Below are positions 25,435-35,066 of a stretch of DNA of 64,000 nucleotides, one piece after another. Both the position numbers and the translations under genes were made by a program. Source of the stretch: Halobaculum sp. MBLA0147 (GTDB lineage: Archaea > Halobacteriota > Halobacteria > Halobacteriales > Haloferacaceae); NCBI RefSeq assembly GCF_041361345.1, contig NZ_JBGKAD010000001.1:1426001-1490000 (forward strand). The letters run 5' to 3'. The notes beneath the pieces were generated by a model. It saw only the letters and a program-made list of their open reading frames with translations, searched no databases and had not been told where the DNA came from. How positions within the stretch are numbered: the stretch's first letter is position 1; each line of letters starts with the position of its first letter.

Positions 25435-25590
25435 ACGCGTTACTGTCGCTCGGCCGAGTGACCGTCGAGCGCCGACGTACCCGTCCGCCGGGGAGCGACG
25501 CGGCGAGAGCGACCCGTCCGGGTCCGTTGGAGTCGCTGCTCGACGTGCCGACCAGTGACACTAAGAGGACTCCTCGGTTAGAGTCGCGAC

Positions 25591-26511
25591 ATGACACTCG
25601 TCGTCCTCGCGCTGGACGCGCTCGACACCGAACTCGCCGCAGAGTTCGGTGACGGCTCGTTCGAACTCTCGACACACGGACATATGGAGTCGGTCGCGCA
25701 CATGTTCGACGACCGCCCACATACCGGAGAAGTGTGGCCGACCGTCGCGACCGGACTCCACCCGCGGGACCACGGGATCACGGGTGGCGGCGAGAGTGAG
25801 TGGAGCAACCCACTCGTCGAACTCGGGTCGCGGATGATCAACAAGTTCGACACACAGATGAGTACCCGTAACAGACTCGGCGACATCGTCGAAGACGTGA
25901 CCGGTGCGAGTTGGGAGATGGCGACGGTCGACGACCCGACGTTCTTCGACGCCCCGGGGCGAGTGGTCCACAACTGGCCCGGCGTCCACCGTAACGAGGA
26001 ACTCCACCGCATCTGGGACGTGATCGAGGAGGGCATCCGGAACGGCGACGACAACATGCCCCGAGAAGTGTACGAGCGGCGTGTCCGTGGGATCGCCGCC
26101 GAACAGTTCGGGTGGGTGACGGAGATGCTCGATCACGACCTCGCGTTGGTCGCCTCTCACGTACACGTCCTCGACGCGCTCGGTCACGCGTACTCGGACG
26201 ACCGCGAGAACATGCGGCGTGCCTACGAGTGGTGTGCACGGAAGGTGGACGCACTCCGTAGAGAGATGGCCGACGACGACGAGTTGCTCCTCCTCAGTGA
26301 CCACGGGATGGAGACGACGTGGACGGACGGACAGAATCCACACGGGACACACTCGTGGCGATCCTTCTCCGCGAGTACGCTCGAGAGTCGCCCCGACGAC
26401 GTGCACGACGTCAAGGCATGGGTCGAAGCACACGTCTCCGACCGAACGGCGACGGAGTCGGAACTCGACCTCCCCGAAGAGCAGCTCCGACAGCTCGGCT
26501 ACGTCGAATAA
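25591..26511 (+). CDS. Type I phosphodiesterase / nucleotide pyrophosphatase-like protein
   Basis: 306-residue cytoplasmic protein of the alkaline-phosphatase superfamily, nearest to type I phosphodiesterases. L-V-V-L-A-L-D-A-L-D opens the metal site, V-W-P-T-V-A-T-G-L-H-P carries the nucleophile Thr, H-V-L-D-A-L-G-H-A-Y is the middle metal block, and L-L-L-S-D-H-G-M-E the last one. It ends L-R-Q-L-G-Y-V-E like the other superfamily members here. Its stop overlaps the start of the flippase gene (TAATG), so the two are translated together and it probably serves glycan lipid export or modification. Substrate unknown. Confidence 0.75.
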   Translation: MTLVVLALDALDTELAAEFGDGSFELSTHGHMESVAHMFDDRPHTGEVWPTVATGLHPRDHGITGGGESEWSNPLVELGSRMINKFDTQMSTRNRLGDIVEDVTGASWEMATVDDPTFFDAPGRVVHNWPGVHRNEELHRIWDVIEEGIRNGDDNMPREVYERRVRGIAAEQFGWVTEMLDHDLALVASHVHVLDALGHAYSDDRENMRRAYEWCARKVDALRREMADDDELLLLSDHGMETTWTDGQNPHGTHSWRSFSASTLESRPDDVHDVKAWVEAHVSDRTATESELDLPEEQLRQLGYVE

Positions 26512-27947
26512 TGGGCGACGCGAGCGAGATGAGCCTCGGGCTGGAGAGTGTGAAGGCCTTCTCCGGCAAGATCACGCAGGCGGTGTTCGGCTTCGTCGGA
26601 GCCGTCGTCTTCGCCCGGGCGCTCGGTGCGGACGGGTTCGGTGGGTTCTACTCGTTGCTCGCCGTCGTCCTCGTCGCCGATCGACCGGTCCGCGGCGTCG
26701 CACAGGCGGTCGAGAAACGGAGCACCGAGGTTGACGCGGTACGATCGGAGGTCGTCGGTGCGGGTGTTCTCGCCGCCGCCGTGGTCGTCGCGACACTGTC
26801 CGTCGCCGCGTTCCTGCTCCGGAGTCGTCTCCGGGACGTCGCCGGGTTCCAGAACGCGTGGGTCGTCTTCGTCGTCTTACTGGCCGCGCTCAGTGGGTTC
26901 ACGCTCGTCCAGAAACTGCTGGGTGCGGAGGGCGTCATCGGGGTCCAGACGTGGAACGACACGCTCCGCTCGCTGCTCACGCTGCCCGCACAGATCGGAC
27001 TTGTACTCGCCGGGGTCGGAGCGGCGGGACTCGGGTACGGACTCGCGGCCGCGACGGTGGCCGTGATCCCGGTCGGACTGTGGTTCGCTCGACCGGGTCT
27101 GTCTGTCCCGTCGGTCGCGACGCTCCGTTCGGTGTGGTCGTTCGCACGTCACAGTGCCGTCGGGACCCTCGTCGGGAAGGCGTACGACCAGTTCGACATT
27201 CTCCTCTTGAACGTCGTGCTGGGCCAAGCCGTCTCCGGGTACTACAAGGCGGCGTTCAGTCTCGCGATGCCGGGTGTGTTCCTCGCGAACGTGGTCGCGT
27301 CCGGTCTGGCACCGAAGCTCTCGAACCAACTCTCGAAGGGTGGCGAGGCACGAGCCGACGTGACCAACGGCGTCTCGTACGCCAGTCTGTTCGCCGTCCC
27401 GGTGTTCTTCGGCGCACTCGCGCTCCCGGACGCACTCATGCGGACGGTGTTCGGCGGTGCCTTCGACGGGACGGGAGCGTTCCTCGTCGGACTCGCGTTG
27501 TACAATCTCCTCCACTCGCAAGTCGTGATCTACCAGCACGCACTCAACGGGCTCGACAGACCGGACCTCGAGGCGCGAGTCAGCACCGTGACACTCGTCG
27601 GGAACGTCGTGTTGGGTGTCGCTGCGGTGTACGTCGTCGGTGGGATCGGCGTCGTGATCGCAACTGTCCTCGCGGAGGCCTGCCGTGCGGTCGCGTTCGC
27701 ACACTCCGTCCGGTCGCTCGTCCCGGACATCGAAGTGTTCCCCCGGCCGCTGGTGAAACAACTCGTCGCGGGCGTGACGATGGCCGCCGTCCTCGTCGTC
27801 GTCCGAGAACTGGTGCCGATCGGGTCCGTGCTCGGACTGGCGGCCGCCGTCGCCGTCGGCGCGGTCGTCTACCTCGGGGGACTCCTTGCGATCAGTGCCG
27901 AGTTGCGGCTCACACTCCGGGCCGTCTACGCCGACGCGGTCGGGTGA
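26511..27947 (+). CDS. MOP-superfamily polysaccharide/lipid-linked glycan flippase
   Basis: 478 residues and about 12-14 transmembrane segments in the pattern of the MOP (Wzx/RfbX, AglR-like) transporters. The N-terminus S-V-K-A-F-S-G-K-I-T-Q-A-V-F-G-F and F-A-R-A-L-G-A-D-G-F-G matches the usual first helix and loop, and Y-D-Q-F-D-I-L-L-L-N is the conserved mid-protein loop. Likely moves dolichol-linked glycans across the membrane. ATG 26511 overlaps the stop of the phosphodiesterase-like gene. A second, ABC-type candidate flippase lies at 51045. Confidence 0.88.
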   Translation: MGDASEMSLGLESVKAFSGKITQAVFGFVGAVVFARALGADGFGGFYSLLAVVLVADRPVRGVAQAVEKRSTEVDAVRSEVVGAGVLAAAVVVATLSVAAFLLRSRLRDVAGFQNAWVVFVVLLAALSGFTLVQKLLGAEGVIGVQTWNDTLRSLLTLPAQIGLVLAGVGAAGLGYGLAAATVAVIPVGLWFARPGLSVPSVATLRSVWSFARHSAVGTLVGKAYDQFDILLLNVVLGQAVSGYYKAAFSLAMPGVFLANVVASGLAPKLSNQLSKGGEARADVTNGVSYASLFAVPVFFGALALPDALMRTVFGGAFDGTGAFLVGLALYNLLHSQVVIYQHALNGLDRPDLEARVSTVTLVGNVVLGVAAVYVVGGIGVVIATVLAEACRAVAFAHSVRSLVPDIEVFPRPLVKQLVAGVTMAAVLVVVRELVPIGSVLGLAAAVAVGAVVYLGGLLAISAELRLTLRAVYADAVG

Positions 27948-27974
27948 CCGTCGTGGCTCGTCGGTCCGGGCCGG

Positions 27975-29285
27975 TCACTCGCCGGTCAGGACTCGTTCAC
28001 CCGGAATCGTCGTCTCGTCGGTGTCCAACACGACGCCAGCGTTGAGACTCGTCTGGATCCCCGTCTTCACGCCGTCGCCACACACCACGCCGTACTTCCG
28101 GCGCCCGGTCGAGACGCGTTCGCCCTTCACGACGGTCTCGACGGCCGCGTCGTCGTGGCGCAGGTTCGCGACCGTGGTGCCGGCACCGAAGTTCACGTCG
28201 CGGCCGAGGACACTGTCCCCGACGTACGAGAGGTGCCCGACGGTCGCACCGCCCATCAGGACGCTGTTCTTCACCTCGACGGCGTGACCCACCTTCGTGT
28301 CGGGGCCGAGCAGCGTCGCCCCGCGGACGTAGGCGTTCGGGCCGACCTCTGCACCCGACTGGATCAGCGCCGGGCCCTCGATCACGACGCCACTGTCGAC
28401 GTGGGCGCCCGCCTCGACGACCACGTCACCACGGAGCTCCGCGTCCGCGTGGACTTCGCCGTCGATCCGCCGGTCGAGGTCGCCGAGTCGCCACTCGTTG
28501 GCGGCCAACAGCTCCCACGGGCGACCCACGTCGAGCCACCGCTCGAACGACACCGCTCGGACCGTCGTCATCTCGCAGGCGCGTGCGAGCACGTCCGTGA
28601 GTTCCGCCTCCCCGCGCTCACTCTCCGAGACGTCGAGCCACTCGTGTGCGGCCGCCGGGAACACGTACGCACCGGTGTTGACCAAGTTCGACGGCGGGTC
28701 CGCCGGCTTCTCCGTCACGCCCGTGACTCGGGGGAGTTCCTCGACCGCCGTCTCGTCGTCCGCCCCGACCGTCGTCTCGTCGGCGGTGTCGACGGTCGTC
28801 TCGGTGTCGGCGTCAACCGCGTCGGCGGACGCCTCCGTGGCGTCGTCCGCGATGGCGTCGTCCGCGAGGTGGAGCACGCCGTACGCCGAGGGGTTCTCGA
28901 CGCGGAACGAGCCGACCGCCGGGCCGGCGTCGTACAACGTCGTCAACGACGCGTGGTCGTACAACGCGTCCCCGTTGAGCACGACGAACGGCTCGTCGTC
29001 CAAGTGGGCGGCCGCGGCGCGGACGGCGTCGGCGGTGCCACGCTGCCGGTCTTGCACGGCGTACGTGACGGGCACGCCGGCGAACTCGTCGCCGAAGTGT
29101 TCGCGGACGGCCGCGGCCTCGTACCCGACGACGAGCACCAGGCGTGTCGCGCCGGCCGCGACGGCGGCGCGGGCGGTGTGTGCCGCCAGCGGCTCGCCGG
29201 CGACTGGGAGCATCGGCTTCGGGCGGCGGTCCGTGAGCGGTCGCATCCGCGTCCCTTGTCCGGCTGCGAGGAGTACCGTTTGCAC
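27975..29285 (-). CDS. GlmU-like bifunctional sugar-1-phosphate nucleotidylyltransferase / acetyltransferase
   Basis: 436 residues. The N-terminal nucleotidylyltransferase has L-L-A-A-G-Q-G-T-R-M-R-P-L-T and R-P-K-P-M-L-P (~residues 5-26). The C-terminal left-handed beta-helix of hexapeptide repeats carries the acetyltransferase block (V-K-N-S-V-L-M, H-L-S-Y-V-G-D-S-V-L-G, N-F-G-A-G-T-T-V-A-N). This is the archaeal GlmU arrangement that makes UDP-GlcNAc from GlcN-1-P. An acidic Asp/Glu/Thr/Ala-rich insertion of ~40 residues interrupts the first domain at ~residues 144-185. The GTG start at 29285 begins right at the fold. A second gene of the same architecture is at 36682, so one may have another sugar specificity. 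Confidence 0.85.
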   Translation of the reverse strand: MQTVLLAAGQGTRMRPLTDRRPKPMLPVAGEPLAAHTARAAVAAGATRLVLVVGYEAAAVREHFGDEFAGVPVTYAVQDRQRGTADAVRAAAAHLDDEPFVVLNGDALYDHASLTTLYDAGPAVGSFRVENPSAYGVLHLADDAIADDATEASADAVDADTETTVDTADETTVGADDETAVEELPRVTGVTEKPADPPSNLVNTGAYVFPAAAHEWLDVSESERGEAELTDVLARACEMTTVRAVSFERWLDVGRPWELLAANEWRLGDLDRRIDGEVHADAELRGDVVVEAGAHVDSGVVIEGPALIQSGAEVGPNAYVRGATLLGPDTKVGHAVEVKNSVLMGGATVGHLSYVGDSVLGRDVNFGAGTTVANLRHDDAAVETVVKGERVSTGRRKYGVVCGDGVKTGIQTSLNAGVVLDTDETTIPGERVLTGE

Positions 29286-29440
29286 GTCTCCGGCGACGAC
29301 GGACGCGAGCAAAGTCGTTGTGACTCGGTATCGGGTGTAGTCGGCGTCAGTGTGCGACCCACGGCGGTCGACCACACCGGCGACACGCGTCGCGAGTCGT
29401 ACAGGTTCAAGTGTGGCCGTCTCCCTCGGTCAGACGACTG

Positions 29441-30382
29441 ATGGATCGGGCACTCCTCGTCGCGGTGGTCGTCGGCGTCGTCCAGGGGATCTTCGAGTGG
29501 CTGCCGATCTCCAGTGAGGGGAACGTCGCGCTGGCACTGTCGCTGCTCGGCCGGTCACCCGAGGAGGCGGTCGCGTTCGCGCTGTTCCTCCATGTCGGCA
29601 CCGCCGGGTCGGCGGCGGTGTACTACCGGACGCGACTCGGCGAACTACTGCGGGCGCTGCCGCGGTGGCGGCCGTGGCGCGACGGCCACCGTGTGGGGTC
29701 TTCGAACAGTGGAGGTGCACAGGCGTCGCTCAACGGTGCCGGCACGGGTGTGGCGGGCGAGGGTGCGAGCACGTCGGCCGGCGCGGAGGGCACGCCCGGC
29801 ACGAGTGCCGCAGACGAGGAGATACACCGCACACTGACGTTCTTTGCGGTCGCGACGCTGGCATCGGGTATCGTCGGGATCACCGCCTACGAGACGCTCG
29901 TCGGGTTCGTCTCGGAGACTGGCGGGGGCGTCTTCGTCGTCGTCGTCGGAGTCTTGTTGGTCGCAACGGGCGCGTTCCAGCGACTCTCCGACGAGCGCGC
30001 GACGGAGACGAAGACGACACCCACACTGGTCGACGCGGTGGTGGTCGGTGCCGGGCAGGGACTCGCGATCCTCCCGGGCGTCTCGCGGTCCGGCACGACC
30101 ACCGGGTTGCTGTTGTTGCGCGGCTACGAGGAGTCGCGCTCGTTCGAGTTGTCGTTCGTGTTGTCGATCCCGGCCGCGCTGGGTGCCGGCGTGTTGGCGT
30201 TCCTCGACACCGGACTGGCGGTCACGGTCGGGCCCGCGGTCGCGGCGCTCGTCGTCGCGGGGCTCGTCGGCTACTTGACCATCGACGCCTTGCTGCGGAT
30301 AGTCGAGCGGGTCGCCTTCTGGGCGGTGTGTGTCGGACTCGGGGGGTTGGCGGTGGTCGGTGGGACGGTTCTAGTCGTGTGA
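29441..30382 (+). CDS. uppP: Undecaprenyl-type lipid diphosphatase (UppP/BacA family)
   Basis: 313-residue membrane enzyme that recycles polyprenyl diphosphate carriers. Signature motifs: G-I-F-E-W-L-P-I-S-S-E-G-N (residues ~15-27) and P-G-V-S-R-S-G-T-T (~219-227), with about eight membrane segments. Residues ~86-130 are a Ser/Gly/Ala/Thr-rich insertion in the loop after the second helix pair, absent from bacterial BacA. ATG 29441 is preferred over an in-frame ATG at 29411, since a TATA-like TTCAAGTG lies ~30 nt before it. Likely releases dolichyl phosphate for glycan assembly. Divergent from the GlmU-like gene. Confidence 0.93.
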   Translation: MDRALLVAVVVGVVQGIFEWLPISSEGNVALALSLLGRSPEEAVAFALFLHVGTAGSAAVYYRTRLGELLRALPRWRPWRDGHRVGSSNSGGAQASLNGAGTGVAGEGASTSAGAEGTPGTSAADEEIHRTLTFFAVATLASGIVGITAYETLVGFVSETGGGVFVVVVGVLLVATGAFQRLSDERATETKTTPTLVDAVVVGAGQGLAILPGVSRSGTTTGLLLLRGYEESRSFELSFVLSIPAALGAGVLAFLDTGLAVTVGPAVAALVVAGLVGYLTIDALLRIVERVAFWAVCVGLGGLAVVGGTVLVV

Positions 30383-30683
30383 CGAGTTGGTGAGCGATGT
30401 TCGAGGCTGGCCGTCCCGAGTGAAGATGTGAGTGACTAGTGACGGCGAACGGAGAGGAGTCGTCAACGACCAACTCCAAAGGCCCGGGTTGATGGTCCTT
30501 ACGGTAGCAAGCCTAGACGGCGATCTGAACCCCGACAGCCGGACTGAGTCCCGTAGCCACACGGCCGTATCACGTCGGTGTACTGTGTAATTCAGTTGTC
30601 CCTGTCTCACACAGCACCCGCGACTGCAACGGTCGAGTGCCGGACAGTGGAACCCACCAGTGGTGTGATGGTATGACGTGAAG
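30383..30683. other. Intergenic, no gene seen
   Basis: About 300 bp between the convergent uppP and aglM-type genes. Short frames on either strand show no protein-like pattern, and no tRNA-like fold or repeat was recognised. Confidence 0.5.
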
Positions 30684-31967
30684 TCACCAAGTCAATCCGT
30701 CGTACGTCACCCAGTCGGGAACATCGACCCGGCGACCGTCGATCACAACTGGCTGGTCCATCCGTTCGTAGTCGTCGCCGATACAGTCGAACTCGTCCCA
30801 GTCTGTGACGATCAGCGCTGCGACTGCACCGTCGAGCGCCTCTCCGGGACTGTCAGTGTACGTCACGTCCGGGCGGCGGCTACGCATCGTCTTGACCGCT
30901 ACAGGGTCGTACGCAACGATATCGGCACCGCGTGCTTGGAGACCGTCGATCACTGGCACCGCTCGCGAGCCACGCGTGTCGTCCGTGCCAGGCTTGAACG
31001 AGAGACCGAGCACCGCCACACGCTCGTTGGTCACGTCCACGTGCTCGTCAAGACGCTGTAGCAGACGGTCTGGTTGGCGGTCGTTCACGTCGACGGCTGC
31101 CTCAAGAACTGCCGGGTGGTAGTCGCGACTTCGTGCGGCGGCGATCAGTGCGGCAGTGTCTTTCGGGAAACACGAACCGCCCCACCCGAGCCCACTCCTG
31201 AGGAACTGCTCGGAGATTCGGTGATCGAGTCCGAGCGCGTCGGCGATCTCGTAAGCGTCGACACCGAACTCCTTGCAGATGTTCCCGATGTCGTTGATCA
31301 AGCTCACCTTACTCGCCAAGAAGGCGTTGTTGGCATACTTGATCATCTCGGCTTCCCTGAGACCAGTCGTGACGAGGTGTGCGGACGCGCTCGTCGCCTC
31401 GCGAATCGGGCCGTACAACGTCGTCAATGTCTCGATGGCTGCCCTGTCGCCACCGATGACGATCTTGTCTGGGTGTCGGAAGTCCTCGACAGCTGATCCC
31501 ATCCGCAGGAACTCAGGGTTCGCGGCCACGTGAACCGTCGTGTCACCCGCCCGCTCGCGGACGGTGGGTGCGATACGACGGTCCGTCGTCCCCGGGATCA
31601 CCGTACTCTTGACCGCCAGTGTGTGGTCGCCTTCGGTGTCGGCCAGTACGTCCCCGACTGCCTCCGCGGCAGCTTCGACGTAGGATGTGTCGATGCTTCC
31701 GTCGTCGTTGGACGGTGTCGGTAACGCGAGCAGCGTCACGTCCGTCTCACGAATCCGGTGGTACTCCGTGGTCGCTGTGATCCCCGCACCCGCGTACTCC
31801 GCGAGAAGGTCCTCGACGCCCGGCTCGCCAACCGGGGTCTCTCCTGCGTTGATCCGTTCGACGACCGACTCGTCGACGTCGACGTTCACTACCTCGTGGC
31901 CGTAGTCGGCGAGGCAGGCTGCGACCGTCGTCCCGACGTATCCGCTCCCGACGATGCTCACGTCCAT
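30684..31967 (-). CDS. aglM: UDP-glucose 6-dehydrogenase (AglM-type)
   Basis: 427-residue NAD-dependent nucleotide-sugar dehydrogenase that oxidises UDP-glucose to UDP-glucuronate in two steps. The dinucleotide-binding motif V-G-S-G-Y-V-G-T-T (residues ~6-14) opens the protein; the catalytic Cys266 is in G-W-G-G-S-C-F-P-K-D; K-S-T-V-I-P-G-T and A-N-P-E-F-L-R-M-G-S-A are family blocks. ATG 31967 starts directly at the fold. It lies 42 bp after the AglF-type gene on the same strand; AglF and AglM act together in Haloferax volcanii to make the hexuronic acids of the S-layer N-glycan, supporting the call. Confidence 0.92.
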   Translation of the reverse strand: MDVSIVGSGYVGTTVAACLADYGHEVVNVDVDESVVERINAGETPVGEPGVEDLLAEYAGAGITATTEYHRIRETDVTLLALPTPSNDDGSIDTSYVEAAAEAVGDVLADTEGDHTLAVKSTVIPGTTDRRIAPTVRERAGDTTVHVAANPEFLRMGSAVEDFRHPDKIVIGGDRAAIETLTTLYGPIREATSASAHLVTTGLREAEMIKYANNAFLASKVSLINDIGNICKEFGVDAYEIADALGLDHRISEQFLRSGLGWGGSCFPKDTAALIAAARSRDYHPAVLEAAVDVNDRQPDRLLQRLDEHVDVTNERVAVLGLSFKPGTDDTRGSRAVPVIDGLQARGADIVAYDPVAVKTMRSRRPDVTYTDSPGEALDGAVAALIVTDWDEFDCIGDDYERMDQPVVIDGRRVDVPDWVTYDGLTW

Positions 31968-32009
31968 GTGTGGCTGTGTGTTGTGTGGTGTCGTCCGTTG
32001 CAAGACTCG

Positions 32010-32720
32010 CTACTCTTGGAGGCGTTCTTCTGCCCTGTCACGGTCGTCGGGGTAGCCAACGTCGACGCGCCAGCCGTCCATCCGGATGGCGTCGATTGTC
32101 CGGCCACTCTCGATCAGGAGGTCGACTGCGTCGCTCAGTTCGTACTCGCCTCGGTCGGACGGTTGGACCAAGTGGCAAGCGTGGAAGATCGCCGGAGAGA
32201 ACGCATAAAAACCCGTCATCACGAGGTTCGACGGAGGGTCGGACGGTTTCTCGACCACGTTGGTAATCTCACCGTACTCGTTGGTGTCACACACGCCGTA
32301 TCGACTTGCCTCCTCGTAGGGGACTTCTTCGACGAGGAACGCCGCGTCGGGACGCTGTTCTCGCTGTCGGCGAACTACGTCTCCCAAATTCGCCTGAAAG
32401 ACGTTGTCGCCGAGCATCAACAGGAAGTCGTCGTCGACGTGTTCCTCGGCGGTCAACAGTGCGTGGGCGAGGCCGTTCTGCTCTCGTTGGTGTGTATAGG
32501 TGATCGGTACACCGTCGTACTCGTCGTCGTAGTGGTCGATGATCCGTTGCTTGAGGTACCCGACGACGACGACGAACTCGTCGGCACCGAGCTCTGCGAG
32601 TTGGTCGAAACAGTGCGACAGAATCGGTTTACCGTCGACTTCAACGAGCGCCTTCGGCTTGTCTTCGGTGAGGGGACGGAGGCGTGTGCCTTCGCCAGCG
32701 GCGAGGACGACTGCTTGCAC
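32010..32720 (-). CDS. aglF: Glucose-1-phosphate nucleotidylyltransferase (AglF-type)
   Basis: 236-residue single-domain nucleotidylyltransferase: V-L-A-A-G-E-G-T-R-L-R-P-L-T (residues ~5-18), K-P-K-A-L-V-E-V-D-G-K-P, L-M-L-G-D-N-V-F as the metal-binding block, and V-E-K-P-S-D-P-P-S-N-L-V-M-T-G. Couples glucose-1-phosphate with UTP (or dTTP) to supply the dehydrogenase encoded next. GTG start at 32720, with a TATA box at 22-31 nt, gives a leaderless message probably covering both genes. No beta-helix domain, unlike the GlmU-like genes. Confidence 0.9.
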   Translation of the reverse strand: MQAVVLAAGEGTRLRPLTEDKPKALVEVDGKPILSHCFDQLAELGADEFVVVVGYLKQRIIDHYDDEYDGVPITYTHQREQNGLAHALLTAEEHVDDDFLLMLGDNVFQANLGDVVRRQREQRPDAAFLVEEVPYEEASRYGVCDTNEYGEITNVVEKPSDPPSNLVMTGFYAFSPAIFHACHLVQPSDRGEYELSDAVDLLIESGRTIDAIRMDGWRVDVGYPDDRDRAEERLQE

Positions 32721-33399
32721 GGACCTGGATTGAGTACTCTATCATATAACGATAGCGTATCGTCCAGCACCATCGTATCGAGAGTTGTACCACATCATTA
32801 CTGTGTCGGGGGGTGGTTCGTCGTCGCGAACCTCGGCTGGTGTCCAACGGTAGTCGAACGCGTCGTACGAGCGCCCGTCCCGAAGCCACACAGTTGTTCG
32901 GCTCGGACCACAATGGGCGTGGTATGTTCTGCCACCAAAATTACTCACCGTCAGCGGTACCAAGCCGATGAGTCAGTCAGCGTTCATCTGTTGTGGCCCG
33001 TTCGTCGTGTCGACGGCGATCTCTCGCTGAAGAGAGCCAAACGGAGTAGCCACGGTCGCAGTGGGAACAGCTACGAGGGTGACTGCGGTCGGAACCGGCA
33101 CCGCAATCCCTTGTATTGACGTGGGTCACCCTCTCAGATCGATGGTGATCGATCTGGCCTGCTCAGTATTCCCCACCGATAACGGCAGAGTCAGGACTCG
33201 AACCTGATCAACCGGAGCAGCGATCAACCGTCCGAGTGCCGTGAGTGAGGCGATGGGGTCCCCTGTGCCGCCGGGGAACGTGGTTCCGACGACCATGACA
33301 GACGGATCGATCACACGGGTCGCCGGACCGTCTTCTACACGTCGGGAGAGGCGCAGACCGTCGGAGGGGTTTTCCGTGGTCGTGGTGATCCGTCGAACG
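32721..33399. other. Intergenic region with aglF promoter; no firm gene
   Basis: About 680 bp between divergent aglF and the phosphohexomutase gene. A 73-codon minus-strand frame (32742-32963, with aromatic residues and H-x-H-C) has some coding look but no relatives were recognised and its end overlaps the aglF TATA box. A 106-codon frame at 33126-33446 is equally unsupported. Either could be a remnant. Confidence 0.4.
32742..32751 (-). promoter_or_regulatory. TATA box of aglF
   Basis: CGTTATATGA on the minus strand, 22-31 nt before the GTG start at 32720, in a short AT-rich patch; a leaderless promoter for aglF-aglM. Confidence 0.6.
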
Positions 33400-34776
33400 A
33401 TGTTCGGAACTAGCGGCGTCCGCGGCCCCATCGGCGAGGAGATCACGGCCGAGACGGCACTCGCGGTCGGTCGCGCGCTGCCGTCGTGTGGCTACGATCA
33501 CGTCGTCGTCGGGCGCGACCCGCGCGAGACCGGTGCCGTGCTCGTCGACGCACTCGCCAGTGGGGTCCGAGAGTGTGGCGGCGACGTGGTCGAGTTGGGA
33601 CTGGCGGCGACACCGACGGTCGCACGGAGCGTCGCCGAGTTGGACGCCGACGCGGGTGTCTCCGTCACGGCCTCACACAACCCCGCGCCGGACAACGGCC
33701 TCAAACTGTGGACCCCCTCGGGGCAGGCGTTCGACGAGCGCCGCCGCGGCGAGATCACGGCGTGTGTCGAGAACGAGGCGTGGGAGTTCGCCGACTGGGA
33801 CGCGTTTGGTGACCGGCGGCGTGACGAGGACGCGACCGAACGACACCGGGACGCGCTTGTCGCAGCGGTGCGCGGGGCGACCAGCGGCTCGGAGACGGCG
33901 TTGAGTGGTGGAGAGCCGAGTGTCGCCACGCCGCTCGACGAGACGGTGGTCGTCGATGTGGGCAACGGTGCTGGCGGTGTTACCGCGGTGGCGTTGGACC
34001 GGCTCGGGTGCTCGGTCCAGACGCTGAACGGACAGCCCGACGGGCGGTTTCCCGGCCGTCCGAGCGAGCCGACGGCCGAGAACTGTGCGCTGTTGCAGAC
34101 GACCGTCGCGAACTCCCCGGCGACGGTCGGGATCGCCCACGACGGGGACGCCGACCGGACGATGGTCGTCGACGAGACGGGCGGGTTCGTGAGCGGCGAC
34201 GCGCTGTTGGCCATCCTGGCCCGCGAGGCCGCAGCGCCGGGCGACACCGTCGCCGTCCCGGTCGACACGAGTCTCGCCGTCGACGACACGCTCGCCGAAC
34301 ACGACGTGCACGTGACGCGGACGGCCGTCGGGGACGTGTTCGTCGCAGAGGCGGCGAGCGAGGACGGCGTCGTCTTCGGCGGCGAGCCGTCAGGGGCGTG
34401 GATCTGGCCCGACGAGACGCTGTGTCCCGACGGGCCGCTCGCGGCCTGTCACGTGGTCGAACTCGTCGCCCGCGAGGGGTCGTTGTCGGCGCTGGCGGAC
34501 GGCGTCGCCTCGTACCCGATTCACCGCGAGAACGTCGAGACGGACCGGAAGACGGCGGTGATGGAGCGTGTCGCCGAACTGGCGAGCGAGCGGTATCCCG
34601 ACGAGGACGTGACGACACTCGACGGGATTCGCGTCGCCCGCGAGTCCGGGTGGTTCCTGATCCGCGACAGTGGGACCCAGCCGCTGATCCGGGTGACGGC
34701 CGAGGCACGCGAGGAGACTGCCGCCAGTCGACTCCGCGAGGAGGTGTCGGCGATGTTGGACAGCGCACAGGCGTGA
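33400..34776 (+). CDS. Phosphohexomutase (GlmM/phosphomannomutase family)
   Basis: 458-residue alpha-D-phosphohexomutase, cytoplasmic. Opening M-F-G-T-S-G-V-R-G-P-I-G is the usual substrate/metal start. The phosphoserine is Ser92 in S-V-T-A-S-H-N-P-A-P-D-N-G; the metal loop is D-G-D-A-D-R-T-M-V-V-D; the sugar-binding loop is G-G-E-P-S-G-A-W-I-W; the phosphate-binding tail is R-D-S-G-T-Q-P-L-I-R. Interconverts hexose 6- and 1-phosphates; with GlmS and GlmU-like enzymes in the same locus, phosphoglucosamine mutase is the likeliest role, phosphoglucomutase or phosphomannomutase the alternatives. ATG 33400 sits exactly at the family start. Confidence 0.88.
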   Translation: MFGTSGVRGPIGEEITAETALAVGRALPSCGYDHVVVGRDPRETGAVLVDALASGVRECGGDVVELGLAATPTVARSVAELDADAGVSVTASHNPAPDNGLKLWTPSGQAFDERRRGEITACVENEAWEFADWDAFGDRRRDEDATERHRDALVAAVRGATSGSETALSGGEPSVATPLDETVVVDVGNGAGGVTAVALDRLGCSVQTLNGQPDGRFPGRPSEPTAENCALLQTTVANSPATVGIAHDGDADRTMVVDETGGFVSGDALLAILAREAAAPGDTVAVPVDTSLAVDDTLAEHDVHVTRTAVGDVFVAEAASEDGVVFGGEPSGAWIWPDETLCPDGPLAACHVVELVAREGSLSALADGVASYPIHRENVETDRKTAVMERVAELASERYPDEDVTTLDGIRVARESGWFLIRDSGTQPLIRVTAEAREETAASRLREEVSAMLDSAQA

Positions 34777-35066
34777 TCGCCGGTGAGTCGACGAGTTGCC
34801 GCCCGGGCGACGACGTTCGACGACAGCCGGATCTCTGGCACATGTGAGACCGCGAGCACGTGACGACGGCGGGTGTGGTAGAGCGGTAATAGACTGGTAC
34901 CGAGAGATACAGTGGCTCGAACAGTCGGCTGGGTGTCACGATCACCGTCGAGTGTGCTGGCGGTGTTTCGCAACAACGGAGGACCGAACACCACCGTAGA
35001 CAGGGCTATACATGTCTCCACGGTAGTAGCCTCACCGAGTTCAACTCCGTCCACGAACCATGATCG

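Noticed and set aside
30383-30683. Possible RNA gene in the gap before aglM
   Set aside because: No cloverleaf, no conserved tRNA or 7S RNA blocks could be laid on it by eye.
31758-33119. 453-codon plus-strand frame across aglF and part of aglM
   Set aside because: Antisense to two well-supported enzymes and only shadow-like sequence.
33126-33446. 106-codon minus-strand frame before the phosphohexomutase
   Set aside because: Overlaps the mutase start, has no recognisable motif or promoter; may be chance.
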